Shown here: positions 1 to 7,526 of the stretch, one piece after another
How the letters are laid out: every line of letters begins with the position of its first letter
Numbering within the stretch: the first letter of the stretch is position 1
Assembly (NCBI RefSeq): GCF_014648915.1
Contig: NZ_BMSA01000001.1
Location: 372,001-436,000 of the forward strand
Origin: Streptomyces phaeofaciens
Lineage (GTDB): Bacteria; Actinomycetota; Actinomycetes; Streptomycetales; Streptomycetaceae
Direction: 5' to 3'
Length of the DNA stretch: 64,000 nucleotides
Program-made: the position numbers and the translations under genes
The notes under the pieces: generated by a model
What the model saw: only the letters and a program-made list of their open reading frames with translations
Told to the model about the DNA's origin: nothing
Database searches by the model: none

Positions 1-171
1 CATCCGCCAGGGGGTGACCCCGTCGGTGAAGCGGTCGAGGTCGGCGAGGTCGACGTCCGCGAGCGCCATCGGTTCGTTCGCCGCGGCGGCCTCGCCCACC
101 GCGGGGGTCTCGGGTACGGCGGAGGTCTCGGGTGCGGCGGAGTTCACGGCGGGGTCGAGGATCTCGGTCAT
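1..171 (-). CDS. Probable cytochrome P450, N-terminus only (cut by window edge)
   Basis: Only the first 57 codons are visible. The ATG at 171 follows a GGGAG ribosome site and lies 30 bases after the stop of the glutamine-synthetase-like gene, so the two are probably cotranscribed. The visible protein has an Ala/Pro/Glu-rich leader of about 35 residues, then DLADLDRFTDGVTPWRM, which resembles the start of many actinobacterial P450s, where an Asp-Leu-Asp-x-Phe stretch precedes helix A. The heme-binding Cys and I-helix are outside the window, so the family call rests on this short match and on the ferredoxin and ferredoxin reductase genes encoded divergently nearby, a normal P450 redox chain. 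Its role in this cluster would be oxidation of the substrate amine or of the aromatic ring. The substrate is unknown. Confidence 0.6.
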   Translation of the reverse strand, partial: MTEILDPAVNSAAPETSAVPETPAVGEAAAANEPMALADVDLADLDRFTDGVTPWRM

Positions 172-201
172 CGGGGGCTCCCGGGCATCAGGGGGAAACG
201 G

Positions 202-1584
202 TCACAGGTGGTAGGCGTACTCGGTGAACTCCCAGTCGGTGACGTGCCGCCCGAAGCGTTCGAGCTCGTCCCGCTTGTAGGTCACGTAGGAGGTGATGAA
301 GTCCTTGCCGAGCAGCTCGGCCAGGTCGGTGTCCGCCTCCAGGGCGTCCAGCGCGGCGGACAGGCCGGTCGGCAGGAGGGACGCCTTCGTGGTGTCGTAG
401 CCGTAGCCCTCCAGCGGGGCCGGCGGTTCCTCGCCGGCCAGTACGCCGAGCAGGGCCGCGGCGGCGGTCGCGGCGATCGCCAGGTAGGGGTTGGCGCTCG
501 CGTCCGCCAGCCGCAGTTCCAGCCGGGCGCCGGAGCCCCGCTCGGGCGGGATGCGGACCATGGCGCTGCGGTTGTCCAGCCCCCAGTCGATCAGCCAGGG
601 GGCGAGGGTGTCCGGGCCGAAGCGTTTGTACGAGTTCACGGTCGGGTTGAGCAGCGCGGCGAGCGCCGGGGCGTGGGCGAGGACGCCGGCCACGGCGTGC
701 CGGGCGGTCGCCGACAGGCCGTACGCGCCGCGGGGGTCGTCGAAGGCGTTGTGGACGCCCCGGTCGTCGGTGGTCTCGCACGACAGGTGCAGATGGAAGC
801 CGGAGCCGCCCGCGTCGTTGAACGGCTTCGCCATGAAGGTGGCGAGCCGGCCCTCCTGCCGGGCCAGTTCCTTGATCGCGGACTTGAAGCGGAACGCCCG
901 GTCGGCGGCCGGCAGCGCCGCGGAGTGCAGCAGGTTGATCTCGAACTGCCCGCCGTCGAACTCGTGGTTCCCGCTGAGCACGCCGATGTCAAGCCCGCGG
1001 ACCTGCCGCAGGGTGCGCAGGAGGTGGTTGTCGGGGTCGGCGCGCAGCCCGGCGGTGTAGACGACGCCGGGGACCGCGCCGTAGCGGCGCCAGCCGCCGG
1101 CCGGGTCGGGCTCGCACAGGAAGTACTCCAGCTCCGGGCCGACGACCGGCCGCAGCCCGTGGTCGGCGCACCGGTCGAGGACGGACCGGAGCAGGTCGCG
1201 CGGCGACTCGGGGGCCGGTGCCCCGGTGGCCGGGTCGACGACCTCCGCGAGACAGGTGGCGACCCCGGGCTCCCAGGGCAGGGCGGCCAGCGTGCTCAGG
1301 TCCGGGCGGACGCAGATGTCGGGCAGGCCCGCGTCGAGGCCGCCGGCCACCGGCACCACGTCGCCCTGCGGGCTGGTGTGGTAGACGGCCCGGCAGAAGG
1401 CGAGCCCGTGCTCCACGGCCCGGGGGAGCTCCTCGAGCAGCACGTCACGGGCCCGCTCGGTGCCGATGAGGTCGGGGTACGTCACCCGGACGACGTCGAT
1501 GCCGTCGGCGGCGAGTTGCTCCATGTGGCGGCGGACCTCTGCCGGGTCCTGCGCGGGGTTCTTGCCGGGATCTTGAGCGCTCAC
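202..1584 (-). CDS. Glutamine-synthetase-like gamma-glutamyl-amine ligase
   Basis: The protein has 460 residues and the fold of type I glutamine synthetase. Catalytic-domain motifs are visible: GFHLHLS (the GxHxHxS glutamate/ATP region), NPTVNSYKRF, and RIPPERGSG followed by LELR. The GTG at 1584 is preferred over upstream in-frame codons because GAGGAG sits 6 bases before it; the upstream extension is low-complexity. Proteins of this branch (PuuA, IpuC, actinobacterial GlnA2/GlnA3/GlnA4) usually join glutamate to an amine with ATP rather than making glutamine. That agrees with the neighbouring permease, aldehyde dehydrogenase and gamma-glutamyl hydrolase. The gene has its own promoter and operator at 1719-1759. 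The substrate is inferred to be an amine, possibly aromatic given the linked ring-cleavage genes. Normal ammonia assimilation is less likely. Confidence 0.85.
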   Translation of the reverse strand: MSAQDPGKNPAQDPAEVRRHMEQLAADGIDVVRVTYPDLIGTERARDVLLEELPRAVEHGLAFCRAVYHTSPQGDVVPVAGGLDAGLPDICVRPDLSTLAALPWEPGVATCLAEVVDPATGAPAPESPRDLLRSVLDRCADHGLRPVVGPELEYFLCEPDPAGGWRRYGAVPGVVYTAGLRADPDNHLLRTLRQVRGLDIGVLSGNHEFDGGQFEINLLHSAALPAADRAFRFKSAIKELARQEGRLATFMAKPFNDAGGSGFHLHLSCETTDDRGVHNAFDDPRGAYGLSATARHAVAGVLAHAPALAALLNPTVNSYKRFGPDTLAPWLIDWGLDNRSAMVRIPPERGSGARLELRLADASANPYLAIAATAAAALLGVLAGEEPPAPLEGYGYDTTKASLLPTGLSAALDALEADTDLAELLGKDFITSYVTYKRDELERFGRHVTDWEFTEYAYHL

Positions 1585-1718
1585 CGTTGTCTCCTCGGGG
1601 GACGGCGGGGCACCTCCGGGGCCGCCGGGGAGGGCGGCCGGGGAGGCGGGTGGCGTGAAGGTGTGAGAACGGCGGTGAGGCGGCCGGTGGGTCCGGGAGG
1701 GACGCGGCCGGGGCCGTT

Positions 1719-1732
1719 GTTTGACGCCAAAC
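1719..1732. promoter_or_regulatory. Operator 1 of the catabolic island, GTTTG-N4-CAAAC
   Basis: GTTTGACGCCAAAC is a perfect 5-bp inverted repeat with a 4-base centre. It overlaps the last two bases of the leftward -10 hexamer of the glutamine-synthetase-like gene. Near-identical sequences occur at 1826-1839 and 8303-8316. A repressor bound here would block the promoter. The TetR regulator at 7527-8153 is the obvious candidate, by inference. Confidence 0.7.
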
Positions 1733-1759
1733 GGTAGGCAGGGGCAGTCCGGTCCGCAA
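1731..1759 (-). promoter_or_regulatory. Leftward promoter for the GS-like/P450 operon
   Basis: On the minus strand TTGCGG (1759-1754) and TACCGT (1736-1731) are separated by exactly 17 bases, a good SigA/HrdB-type match. The -10 runs into operator 1. The geometry mirrors the rightward promoter at 1797-1825, which also ends at the edge of an operator copy. Confidence 0.55.
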
Positions 1760-1778
1760 GGGGTCCGGACCAATAATT

Positions 1779-1792
1779 TATCCATGTGGATA
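1779..1792. promoter_or_regulatory. Second palindrome in the divergent promoter region
   Basis: TATCCATGTGGATA is a perfect 6-bp inverted repeat with a 2-base centre, placed just upstream of the rightward -35 hexamer. A degenerate version with the same spacing (TTGCCA-GA-TGGATA) lies at 8264-8277, upstream of the permease operator. It could be an activator or a second repressor site. No binding protein can be assigned. Confidence 0.4.
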
Positions 1793-1796
1793 GCTA

Positions 1797-1825
1797 TTGA
1801 CCAGGGTCCGGTGCGTGCCTACGTT
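1797..1825 (+). promoter_or_regulatory. Rightward promoter for the ferredoxin-to-TetR operon
   Basis: TTGACC (1797-1802) and TACGTT (1820-1825) are 17 bases apart. Operator 2 begins at 1826, directly after the -10. The untranslated leader to the ferredoxin ATG at 1975 would be roughly 140 bases, and I see no further gene or clear riboswitch in it. Confidence 0.6.
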
Positions 1826-1839
1826 GTTTGAAGCCAAAC
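1826..1839. promoter_or_regulatory. Operator 2 of the catabolic island
   Basis: GTTTGAAGCCAAAC has the same half sites as operator 1. The 13 bases GCCAAACGAGTTG from 1833 recur exactly, in reverse orientation, at 8297-8309 upstream of the permease gene. Its place immediately after the -10 hexamer fits repression by blocking promoter clearance. Confidence 0.7.
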
Positions 1840-1974
1840 GAGTTGGGTGTGCGGCCGCCGCGACACGGTCGCCGCACACCTTTGGCAGGGGCCCGGCCCT
1901 TTGCGGCCGGGCCCCGTTCCCCGCCCTTCTCCCTCATCCGCCCCTTCGCTCGCGTTCCCCCAGGAGGACCGGCC

Positions 1975-2163
1975 ATGAAGGTCGTCGTCGACATGAACAA
2001 GTGCCAGGACCACGGCCAGTGCGTCTTCGCCGCCCCCGACGTCTTCTCGATGGACGACGCCGGCCGGCTGCTGTACGTCGCCGACCCCGACGACGCCCTG
2101 CGCGACGACGTCGAGGAAGCCGCCGACGTCTGCCCGCTCCAGGCCATCCGGATCGAGGACTGA
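1975..2163 (+). CDS. P450-type ferredoxin with a CxxHxxC cluster motif
   Basis: This 62-residue acidic protein has the small single-cluster ferredoxin pattern of actinobacterial P450 systems: Cys10, His13, Cys16 and Cys53 followed by Pro. His replaces the second cysteine of the usual CxxCxxC motif, so a [3Fe-4S] cluster, or an unusual His-influenced [4Fe-4S] cluster, is likely. The ATG is fixed by AGGAGG at 1962-1967. It would carry electrons from the reductase encoded 5 bases downstream to the P450 encoded divergently. It is the first gene of an operon that runs through the HpaEDG-like genes to the TetR regulator. Confidence 0.9.
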   Translation: MKVVVDMNKCQDHGQCVFAAPDVFSMDDAGRLLYVADPDDALRDDVEEAADVCPLQAIRIED

Positions 2164-2168
2164 CCCCC

Positions 2169-3377
2169 ATGACCGGACGCATCCTCGTGGCCGGCGCCTC
2201 CATGGCCGGTCTGCGCGCCGCCGAACAACTGCGCGCGGCGGGCTGGACCGGGGCGCTCACCCTCGTCGGGGACGAACCCCACATGCCCTACAACCGGCCA
2301 CCCCTGTCCAAGGAGGTACTCGCCGGCCAGGCCCCCTTCGACTCGCTCGCCTTCCGGCCCCGCGCCAGTGTCCACGACGCGCAGTGGCTGCTCGGCCGCA
2401 CGGCGGTCGCCGCCCGGCTCGCCGAACGCACCGTCGTCCTCGACGACGGCTCGGTCCTCGCCTACGACGGACTCGTCGTCGCCACCGGCATGCGTCCCCG
2501 CCGCCTGACCTGCCCCGGACCGCGGGCCGGCCGGCACACCGTCCGCACCCTCGACGACGCCCGGGGCCTGCGCGAGGCGCTCACCCGGCCCGGCGCCCGG
2601 GTGGTCGTGGTGGGCGCCGGCTTCATCGGCTGCGAGGTCGCCGCGACCGCCGTCGGACTCGGCGCCGGCGAGGTCACCGTCGTCGACCCGCTGCCGCTGC
2701 CCATGATCGGCCCCCTCGGCGAGCTCCTCGGCCGTGCGCTGCTGCGCCGCCACGAGGAACGCGGCGTGCGCTTCGCCCTCGGCACCGGGGTCGCCGGATT
2801 CACCGGCGAGGACCGGGTCACCGGCGTCGAGCTGTCCGACGGCCGGGTCCTGCGCGCCGACGTGGTCGTCGAGTCGGTCGGCTCCGTCGCCAACACCGAA
2901 TGGCTCGACGGCAACGGCCTCGACCTCACCGACGGCGTCCGCACGGACGAGCTGCTCCGCGCCGGCGGGCGCCCCGAGGTCGTCGCGGTCGGCGACGTGG
3001 CCCGCTTCCCCAACGCCCGCTACGACGGCGTACCCCGCCGGGTCGAACACTGGTCGATCCCCGGTGACACCGCCAAACACGCGGCGCGGGCGCTCGTCGC
3101 CCATCTCCACGGAACGCGGGACGAACCGGCGCCGTTCGCGCCGCTGCCCACCTTCTGGAGCGACCAGCACGACTTCCGCCTGCAGTCCTTCGGCGCGCCG
3201 GCGCTCGGCAGGGACGACGTCCGGGTCCTGGACGGCGACCCCGACGGCGACGTCCTGGTCGGCTACCACACCGGCGACCGTCTGGTGGGTGTCGTCGCGC
3301 TCGGCGGTCAGGCGGCCGTCATGGGCGCCGCCCGCTACCGCAACCAGCTGCTGAAGCAGCCGGCCCTCACCGCGTAA
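2169..3377 (+). CDS. Ferredoxin reductase, FAD/NAD(P)H-dependent
   Basis: The protein has 402 residues. An N-terminal FAD-binding dinucleotide fold begins at ILVAGASMAGLRAAEQL, followed by YNRPPLSKEVL, typical of putidaredoxin-reductase-like oxygenase reductases. A second nucleotide fold, VVVVGAGFIGCEVA, binds NAD(P)H, and VVAVGDVAR is the second FAD contact. The C-terminal part (HDFRLQSFG onward) is the reductase dimer/interface domain. It should oxidise NAD(P)H and reduce the ferredoxin encoded immediately upstream. ATG 2169 lies 5 bases after the ferredoxin stop. Two glycine-rich folds in one reading frame and a length typical of the family leave little doubt about the class; the coenzyme preference cannot be read here. 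Confidence 0.92.
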   Translation: MTGRILVAGASMAGLRAAEQLRAAGWTGALTLVGDEPHMPYNRPPLSKEVLAGQAPFDSLAFRPRASVHDAQWLLGRTAVAARLAERTVVLDDGSVLAYDGLVVATGMRPRRLTCPGPRAGRHTVRTLDDARGLREALTRPGARVVVVGAGFIGCEVAATAVGLGAGEVTVVDPLPLPMIGPLGELLGRALLRRHEERGVRFALGTGVAGFTGEDRVTGVELSDGRVLRADVVVESVGSVANTEWLDGNGLDLTDGVRTDELLRAGGRPEVVAVGDVARFPNARYDGVPRRVEHWSIPGDTAKHAARALVAHLHGTRDEPAPFAPLPTFWSDQHDFRLQSFGAPALGRDDVRVLDGDPDGDVLVGYHTGDRLVGVVALGGQAAVMGAARYRNQLLKQPALTA

Positions 3378-3387
3378 GGAACCCGCC

Positions 3388-4188
3388 ATGCCCCGTGGTT
3401 ACTTCCACCCCAAGACGGCGAGCGGTGCCTCGTCGCTGATCCCGTCCCCTCCGTGGCGCTACTCGGGCGACCTGCTCACCGTCGAGTACCGCACCGACCC
3501 GGCCCGGGTGCGTGAACTGCTGCCCGAGCCCCTGCAACTGGCCGACGAAGACCCCGGCGCGGTGGCGCTGATCTGGGCCGACTGGCAGTCCTGCTCGGCG
3601 TCGGGGGACGAACTGCTCGACCCCGTGCTCTCCCAGTACAAGGAGGCCTTCGCGGTCGTCCGCTGCCAGTACCGGGGGCGGACGTACTCCCGCTGTGTGT
3701 ACATCTGGGTCGACAAGGACTTCGCCATCGCCCGGGGCCTGCACCAGGGCTACCCGAAGAAGCTCGGCTCGATCCACCAGACCCGGCCGCACCCCTATGG
3801 TCCCGCCCCGCGCATCGAGGCGGGCGCCCGCTTCGGCGCGACGCTGGCCGCCGCCGACCGCCGGCTGGCCCAGGCCGTGGTCACCCTCCGGGAGCCGTCC
3901 GAGACCAACGGCTTCGTCAACGCCCACCCCATGGCCCACCACCGGTGGCTGCCGTCGATCGAGAAGGGCAAGGGCCTGGCGCTCGACGAGCTGATCGAGA
4001 CCGGCGCCGCGTCCTTCGAGGCCGGCCGGGCGTGGGCCGGCGACGCCGAGCTGGAGCTGTTCGAGGCCCCCACCGAGGAACTGGCCCGCCTGGAGATCCG
4101 CGAGCCCATCGCCGCGTACCACCGGCAGGTCGGCGTCGTCTGGGACGGCGGCCGGCTGCTGGAGTCCGGTACGTCCGGCGCCGAGTGA
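3388..4188 (+). CDS. Acetoacetate decarboxylase family protein
   Basis: The protein has 266 residues, the usual length for the acetoacetate decarboxylase superfamily. The motif GYPKKLGSI places the two adjacent lysines at 124-125; in acetoacetate decarboxylase the first lysine of this pair forms the Schiff base with a keto acid. The N-terminus (YFHPKTASG) also fits. Members of the superfamily act as decarboxylases, aldolase-dehydratases or cyclases. Between an oxygenase chain and ring-cleavage genes it probably acts on a keto-acid intermediate of the same pathway. One possibility is that it supplies the decarboxylation that a full-length two-domain HpaG would provide, because the HpaG-like protein here has only one domain. 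That is inference. Confidence 0.8.
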   Translation: MPRGYFHPKTASGASSLIPSPPWRYSGDLLTVEYRTDPARVRELLPEPLQLADEDPGAVALIWADWQSCSASGDELLDPVLSQYKEAFAVVRCQYRGRTYSRCVYIWVDKDFAIARGLHQGYPKKLGSIHQTRPHPYGPAPRIEAGARFGATLAAADRRLAQAVVTLREPSETNGFVNAHPMAHHRWLPSIEKGKGLALDELIETGAASFEAGRAWAGDAELELFEAPTEELARLEIREPIAAYHRQVGVVWDGGRLLESGTSGAE

Positions 4189-4222
4189 CGCCCGCACCGC
4201 TGAAAGGACTTGGAGACCGGAC

Positions 4223-5686
4223 ATGACCGACCACCTCACCACCGTCGCCGGGGTCGCCGTCGACACCCGGCACTGGATCGGCGGCCGACGCGTCGCATCC
4301 ACCGACACCTTCACCGACGTCTCGCCGATCGACGGCAGCACCCTCGGTGAGATCTCCCGGGGCACCGGGACGGAGGCGGCGCAGGCGGTGGCCGCCGCGA
4401 AGGCCGCGTTTCCCGCCTGGGCCGCCACCTCCCGCGCCGAACGCGCCCGCATCCTGCACGCCATCGCCGACGGCGTCGAGAAGCGGCTCGAAGACCTCGC
4501 CGTCGTCGAGACCCACGACAACGGCGCGCTCCTGCGGTCCCATCGCCGGGGCGTGATGCCCCGCGTGGCGCACAACTTCCGGTTCTTCGCCGACCGGCTG
4601 CTGACGCTGGACCACGAGGACTTCGAGACGCGCGGCCACACCAACCGGGTCGGCTGGGACCCGGCGGGCCCCTGCGTGCTGATCACCCCGTGGAACGCGC
4701 CGCTGATGCTGGCCACCTGGAAAGTCGCCCCCGCCCTCGCCGCCGGCAACACGGTGGTGCTCAAGCCCGCCGAGTGGTCCCCGCTGACCGCCTCCCTGCT
4801 GGCCGACATCGCGGCCGCGGCCGGGCTGCCCGCCGGGGTGCTGAACGTCGTCCAGGGGTACGGTGCGGAGATCGGGGACGCCCTCACCTCGCACCCGGAC
4901 GTGCGCCGGATCAGCTTCACCGGCTCCGTGCCGACGGCGAAGCGGATCGCGGCGTCGGCGGCCGCGAATCTGACCCCGCTCAGCCTGGAACTCGGCGGCA
5001 AGTCACCGCTGCTGGTCTTCGCGGACGCCGACCTCGATCTCGCCGTCGACCTGGCCGTGGAGCAGTACGACAACGCCGGGCAGGTGTGCCTCGCCGCCAC
5101 CCGCCTCCTCGTCGAGGAGCCGATCGCCGAGGAGTTCACCCGCCGGTTCGTCGAGAAGGCCTCCGGACTGCGCCAGGGCGACCCGCGGGACGAGGCCACG
5201 GACATCGGGCCCACCATCCACCCCCGCCAGCTGGAGAAGATCGACGGCTTCGTGCGGCGGGCGATCGCGGCCGGTGCCCGCGCGGTCGTCGGCGGCCACC
5301 GCGAGGGCGACCGGTACTACGCGCCGACCCTGCTCACCGAGGTCGCCCAGGACTCGGAGATCGTGCAGGAGGAGGTCTTCGGGCCGGTCCTCACCCTCCA
5401 GACCTTCACCACCGAGGAGGAGGCCGTCCGGCTCGCCGACGACACCCGCTTCGGACTCGCCGCCACCCTCGCCACCGGCGACCGCGAGCGCGCCGAACGG
5501 GTCACCGCCCGGCTCGTCGCGGGGACCGTCTGGGTCAACTGCTTCTTCGTCCGCGACCTGCGGGCACCCTTCGGCGGCTCCCGCCACTCCGGTGTCGGCC
5601 GCGAGGGCGGGACCTGGAGCTTCGACTTCTACTGCGACCTGAAGAACACCGTCACCGCGCCGAAGGGATGGAAGGACCATGGGTGA
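4223..5686 (+). CDS. hpaE: HpaE-like semialdehyde dehydrogenase
   Basis: This NAD(P)-dependent aldehyde dehydrogenase has 487 residues. The catalytic Cys is residue 289 in NAGQVCLA and the general-base Glu is residue 256 in LELGGKSP; the cofactor motif FTGSVPTAKRI precedes them. The closest functional match is 5-carboxymethyl-2-hydroxymuconate semialdehyde dehydrogenase, which oxidises the ring-cleavage product of homoprotocatechuate. This fits its position directly before the hpaD-like dioxygenase, whose ATG overlaps its stop by 8 bases. AAAGGACTTGGAG before ATG 4223 gives a ribosome site. The family call is secure. The exact substrate is inferred from context. Confidence 0.85.
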   Translation: MTDHLTTVAGVAVDTRHWIGGRRVASTDTFTDVSPIDGSTLGEISRGTGTEAAQAVAAAKAAFPAWAATSRAERARILHAIADGVEKRLEDLAVVETHDNGALLRSHRRGVMPRVAHNFRFFADRLLTLDHEDFETRGHTNRVGWDPAGPCVLITPWNAPLMLATWKVAPALAAGNTVVLKPAEWSPLTASLLADIAAAAGLPAGVLNVVQGYGAEIGDALTSHPDVRRISFTGSVPTAKRIAASAAANLTPLSLELGGKSPLLVFADADLDLAVDLAVEQYDNAGQVCLAATRLLVEEPIAEEFTRRFVEKASGLRQGDPRDEATDIGPTIHPRQLEKIDGFVRRAIAAGARAVVGGHREGDRYYAPTLLTEVAQDSEIVQEEVFGPVLTLQTFTTEEEAVRLADDTRFGLAATLATGDRERAERVTARLVAGTVWVNCFFVRDLRAPFGGSRHSGVGREGGTWSFDFYCDLKNTVTAPKGWKDHG

Positions 5687-6614
5687 GATCGTCGGGGCGG
5701 GCCTGCTCGCCCACGTCCCCACCATCGTGCTGCCCGAGGAGACACGCCGGGAGCTGAACGAGGGCAAGGAGATCACCCTCGTCACCGGCCTGCGCCAGCT
5801 GCGCGAGGAGGTCTTCGCGCGCGGTGCCGCCAACGAGTACGACACCGTCGTCGTCCTCGACTCCCACTGGGCGACCACCGTCGAGTTCGTCGTGGCCGCC
5901 CAGCACCGCCGGGCCGGTCTGTTCACCTCCGAGGAACTGCCCCGCGGCATGTGCCGGATGCCGTACGACTTCCCCGGCGACCCCGAACTCGCGCACAACG
6001 TGGCGCGGTTCGCCGACAAGCACGGCACCTGGATCACCGCGATCGAGGACGACTTCCTGCCGATCTACTACGCGACGGTCAACCTCTGGAAGTTCCTCGG
6101 CGAGGGGCTGCCCGACAAGCGGTGGGTGACCATCGGGGTCTGCCAGACCGGCGACATGGAGGACCATCTGCGCCTCGGGCGCGCCCTCGCGGACGGCATC
6201 GCCGCCACCCCCGGACGGCGGGTGCTGCTGATCGCCTCGGGCGCCCTGTCGCACAGCTTCTGGCCGCTGCGCGAGATCCGCGACCACGAGTCCAGCGACC
6301 CGGCGCACATCCGCACCCCCGAGGCCCGCGAGGCCGACCTGGAGCGGATCTCCTGGTTCAAGGAGGGCCGTCACGACAAGGTCCTCGACACGATGGACGC
6401 GTTCTGGAAGCACAAGCCCGAGGCGAAGTTCTTCCACTACCTGATGATGGCGGGCGCCCTCGGCGAACAGGCCTGCACCGCGCGGGCCCGCCAGTACGGG
6501 GAGTACGAGAACTCCGTCGGCACCGGCCAGGTCCACCTCTGGTTCGACCGGCCCGCCGACGGCTGGACCGGCGCCGGCCTGCCCGCACCCCACCACCCCC
6601 ACCGCCGCTTCTAG
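5679..6614 (+). CDS. hpaD: HpaD-like homoprotocatechuate 2,3-dioxygenase (class III extradiol)
   Basis: The 311-residue protein belongs to the LigB superfamily of non-heme Fe(II) extradiol dioxygenases. Expected iron ligands are His12 in LAHVP and His63 in LDSHW, with a C-terminal Glu. FTSEELPRGM, DFPGDPELA, IASGALSHSF and GTGQVHLWF correspond position by position to motifs of the class III homoprotocatechuate dioxygenase of enteric bacteria. That is why I prefer 3,4-dihydroxyphenylacetate as substrate over protocatechuate or carboxyethylcatechol. It opens the catechol ring next to a hydroxyl group, giving the semialdehyde handled by the upstream dehydrogenase. Its translation is coupled to hpaE by an 8-base overlap. 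Confidence 0.85.
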   Translation: MGEIVGAGLLAHVPTIVLPEETRRELNEGKEITLVTGLRQLREEVFARGAANEYDTVVVLDSHWATTVEFVVAAQHRRAGLFTSEELPRGMCRMPYDFPGDPELAHNVARFADKHGTWITAIEDDFLPIYYATVNLWKFLGEGLPDKRWVTIGVCQTGDMEDHLRLGRALADGIAATPGRRVLLIASGALSHSFWPLREIRDHESSDPAHIRTPEAREADLERISWFKEGRHDKVLDTMDAFWKHKPEAKFFHYLMMAGALGEQACTARARQYGEYENSVGTGQVHLWFDRPADGWTGAGLPAPHHPHRRF

Positions 6615-6625
6615 GAAGGCCCGCC

Positions 6626-7474
6626 ATGCCCGAAATCCGCCGCATCCTCCTCGACGGCGCGGTCGTCGAGACCGTCCGGGACGGCGAGGAACTCGTCGCC
6701 GGGGACGGCCGTCGCGTGAAGATCGAGGACGCGCACCACCTGCCGCCCGTGGTGCCCTCCAAGGTGATCGCGGTCCACCTCAACCACCGCAGCAGGGTGG
6801 ACGAGTTCCGGATCGGTCTCCCGGACACCCCGACCTACTTCCACAAGCCGACCTCGTCCCTCAACTCCCACCGGGGCGCCGTCGTGCGGCCCGAGGGCTG
6901 CAAGTGGCTCAACTACGAGGGCGAGGTGGCCATCGTCATCGGCCGGACCGCGCGGAACATCTCCCCGGCCGAGGCGGGGGACCACATCGCCGGCTACACC
7001 GTCGCCAACGACTACGGCCTGCACGACTTCCGGGACACCGACGCCGGCTCCATGCTCCGCGTCAAGGGCTCCGACACCCTCTGCCCGCTCGGCCCCGGCC
7101 TGGTCACCGACTGGGACTTCCACGGCAAGCGGCTGCGGACGTACGTCAACGGGGAGGTCGTGCAGGACGGCTCCACCGACGAGATGACCTGGGACATGCA
7201 CTACCTCGTCGCCGACATCGCCCGCACCATCACCCTGTACCCGGGCGACGTGCTGCTCTCCGGCACCCCGGCCAACTCCCGGCCCGTACGGCCCGGCGAC
7301 GTCGTCGAGGTCGAGGTGGAGGGACTGGGCCGGCTCACCAACCACATCGTGACCGGCCCGACGGCGATCCGCGCGGACGTCGGCGCCCAGCCCACCGAGT
7401 CCGAGGAGGTGCTGTCCACCGCGCTCGGCGGCGACTGGGAGTTCCGTGGCGTCCGCCCGCCCCGCCGGGACTGA
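6626..7474 (+). CDS. hpaG: HpaG-like fumarylacetoacetate hydrolase family protein, single domain
   Basis: The 282-residue protein has one fumarylacetoacetate-hydrolase domain. Metal-binding acidic motifs are visible: YEGEVAIVIG, GYTVANDYGLHD and DEMTWD. The end of the domain carries LSGTPANSRPVRPGDVVEVEV. In the enteric homoprotocatechuate pathway HpaG/HpcE is a duplication of two such domains with decarboxylase and isomerase activities; here only one copy is present. It probably isomerises or decarboxylates the dicarboxylic acid produced by HpaE. AGGAAGG lies just before ATG 6626. Hydratase (HpaH), aldolase (HpaI) and muconate isomerase (HpaF) genes are not in the window. Confidence 0.82.
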   Translation: MPEIRRILLDGAVVETVRDGEELVAGDGRRVKIEDAHHLPPVVPSKVIAVHLNHRSRVDEFRIGLPDTPTYFHKPTSSLNSHRGAVVRPEGCKWLNYEGEVAIVIGRTARNISPAEAGDHIAGYTVANDYGLHDFRDTDAGSMLRVKGSDTLCPLGPGLVTDWDFHGKRLRTYVNGEVVQDGSTDEMTWDMHYLVADIARTITLYPGDVLLSGTPANSRPVRPGDVVEVEVEGLGRLTNHIVTGPTAIRADVGAQPTESEEVLSTALGGDWEFRGVRPPRRD

Positions 7475-7526
7475 CCTGGGACGGCGCCCCGCAGCGGTCC
7501 GGCCGGCGGCGGGTAGGGTCGCGGCC

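Noticed and set aside
208..1737. Long plus-strand frame antisense to the GS-like gene
   Set aside because: It is a GC-bias shadow: Arg/Val/Gly-rich, with no known domain, while the minus strand has all glutamine synthetase motifs.
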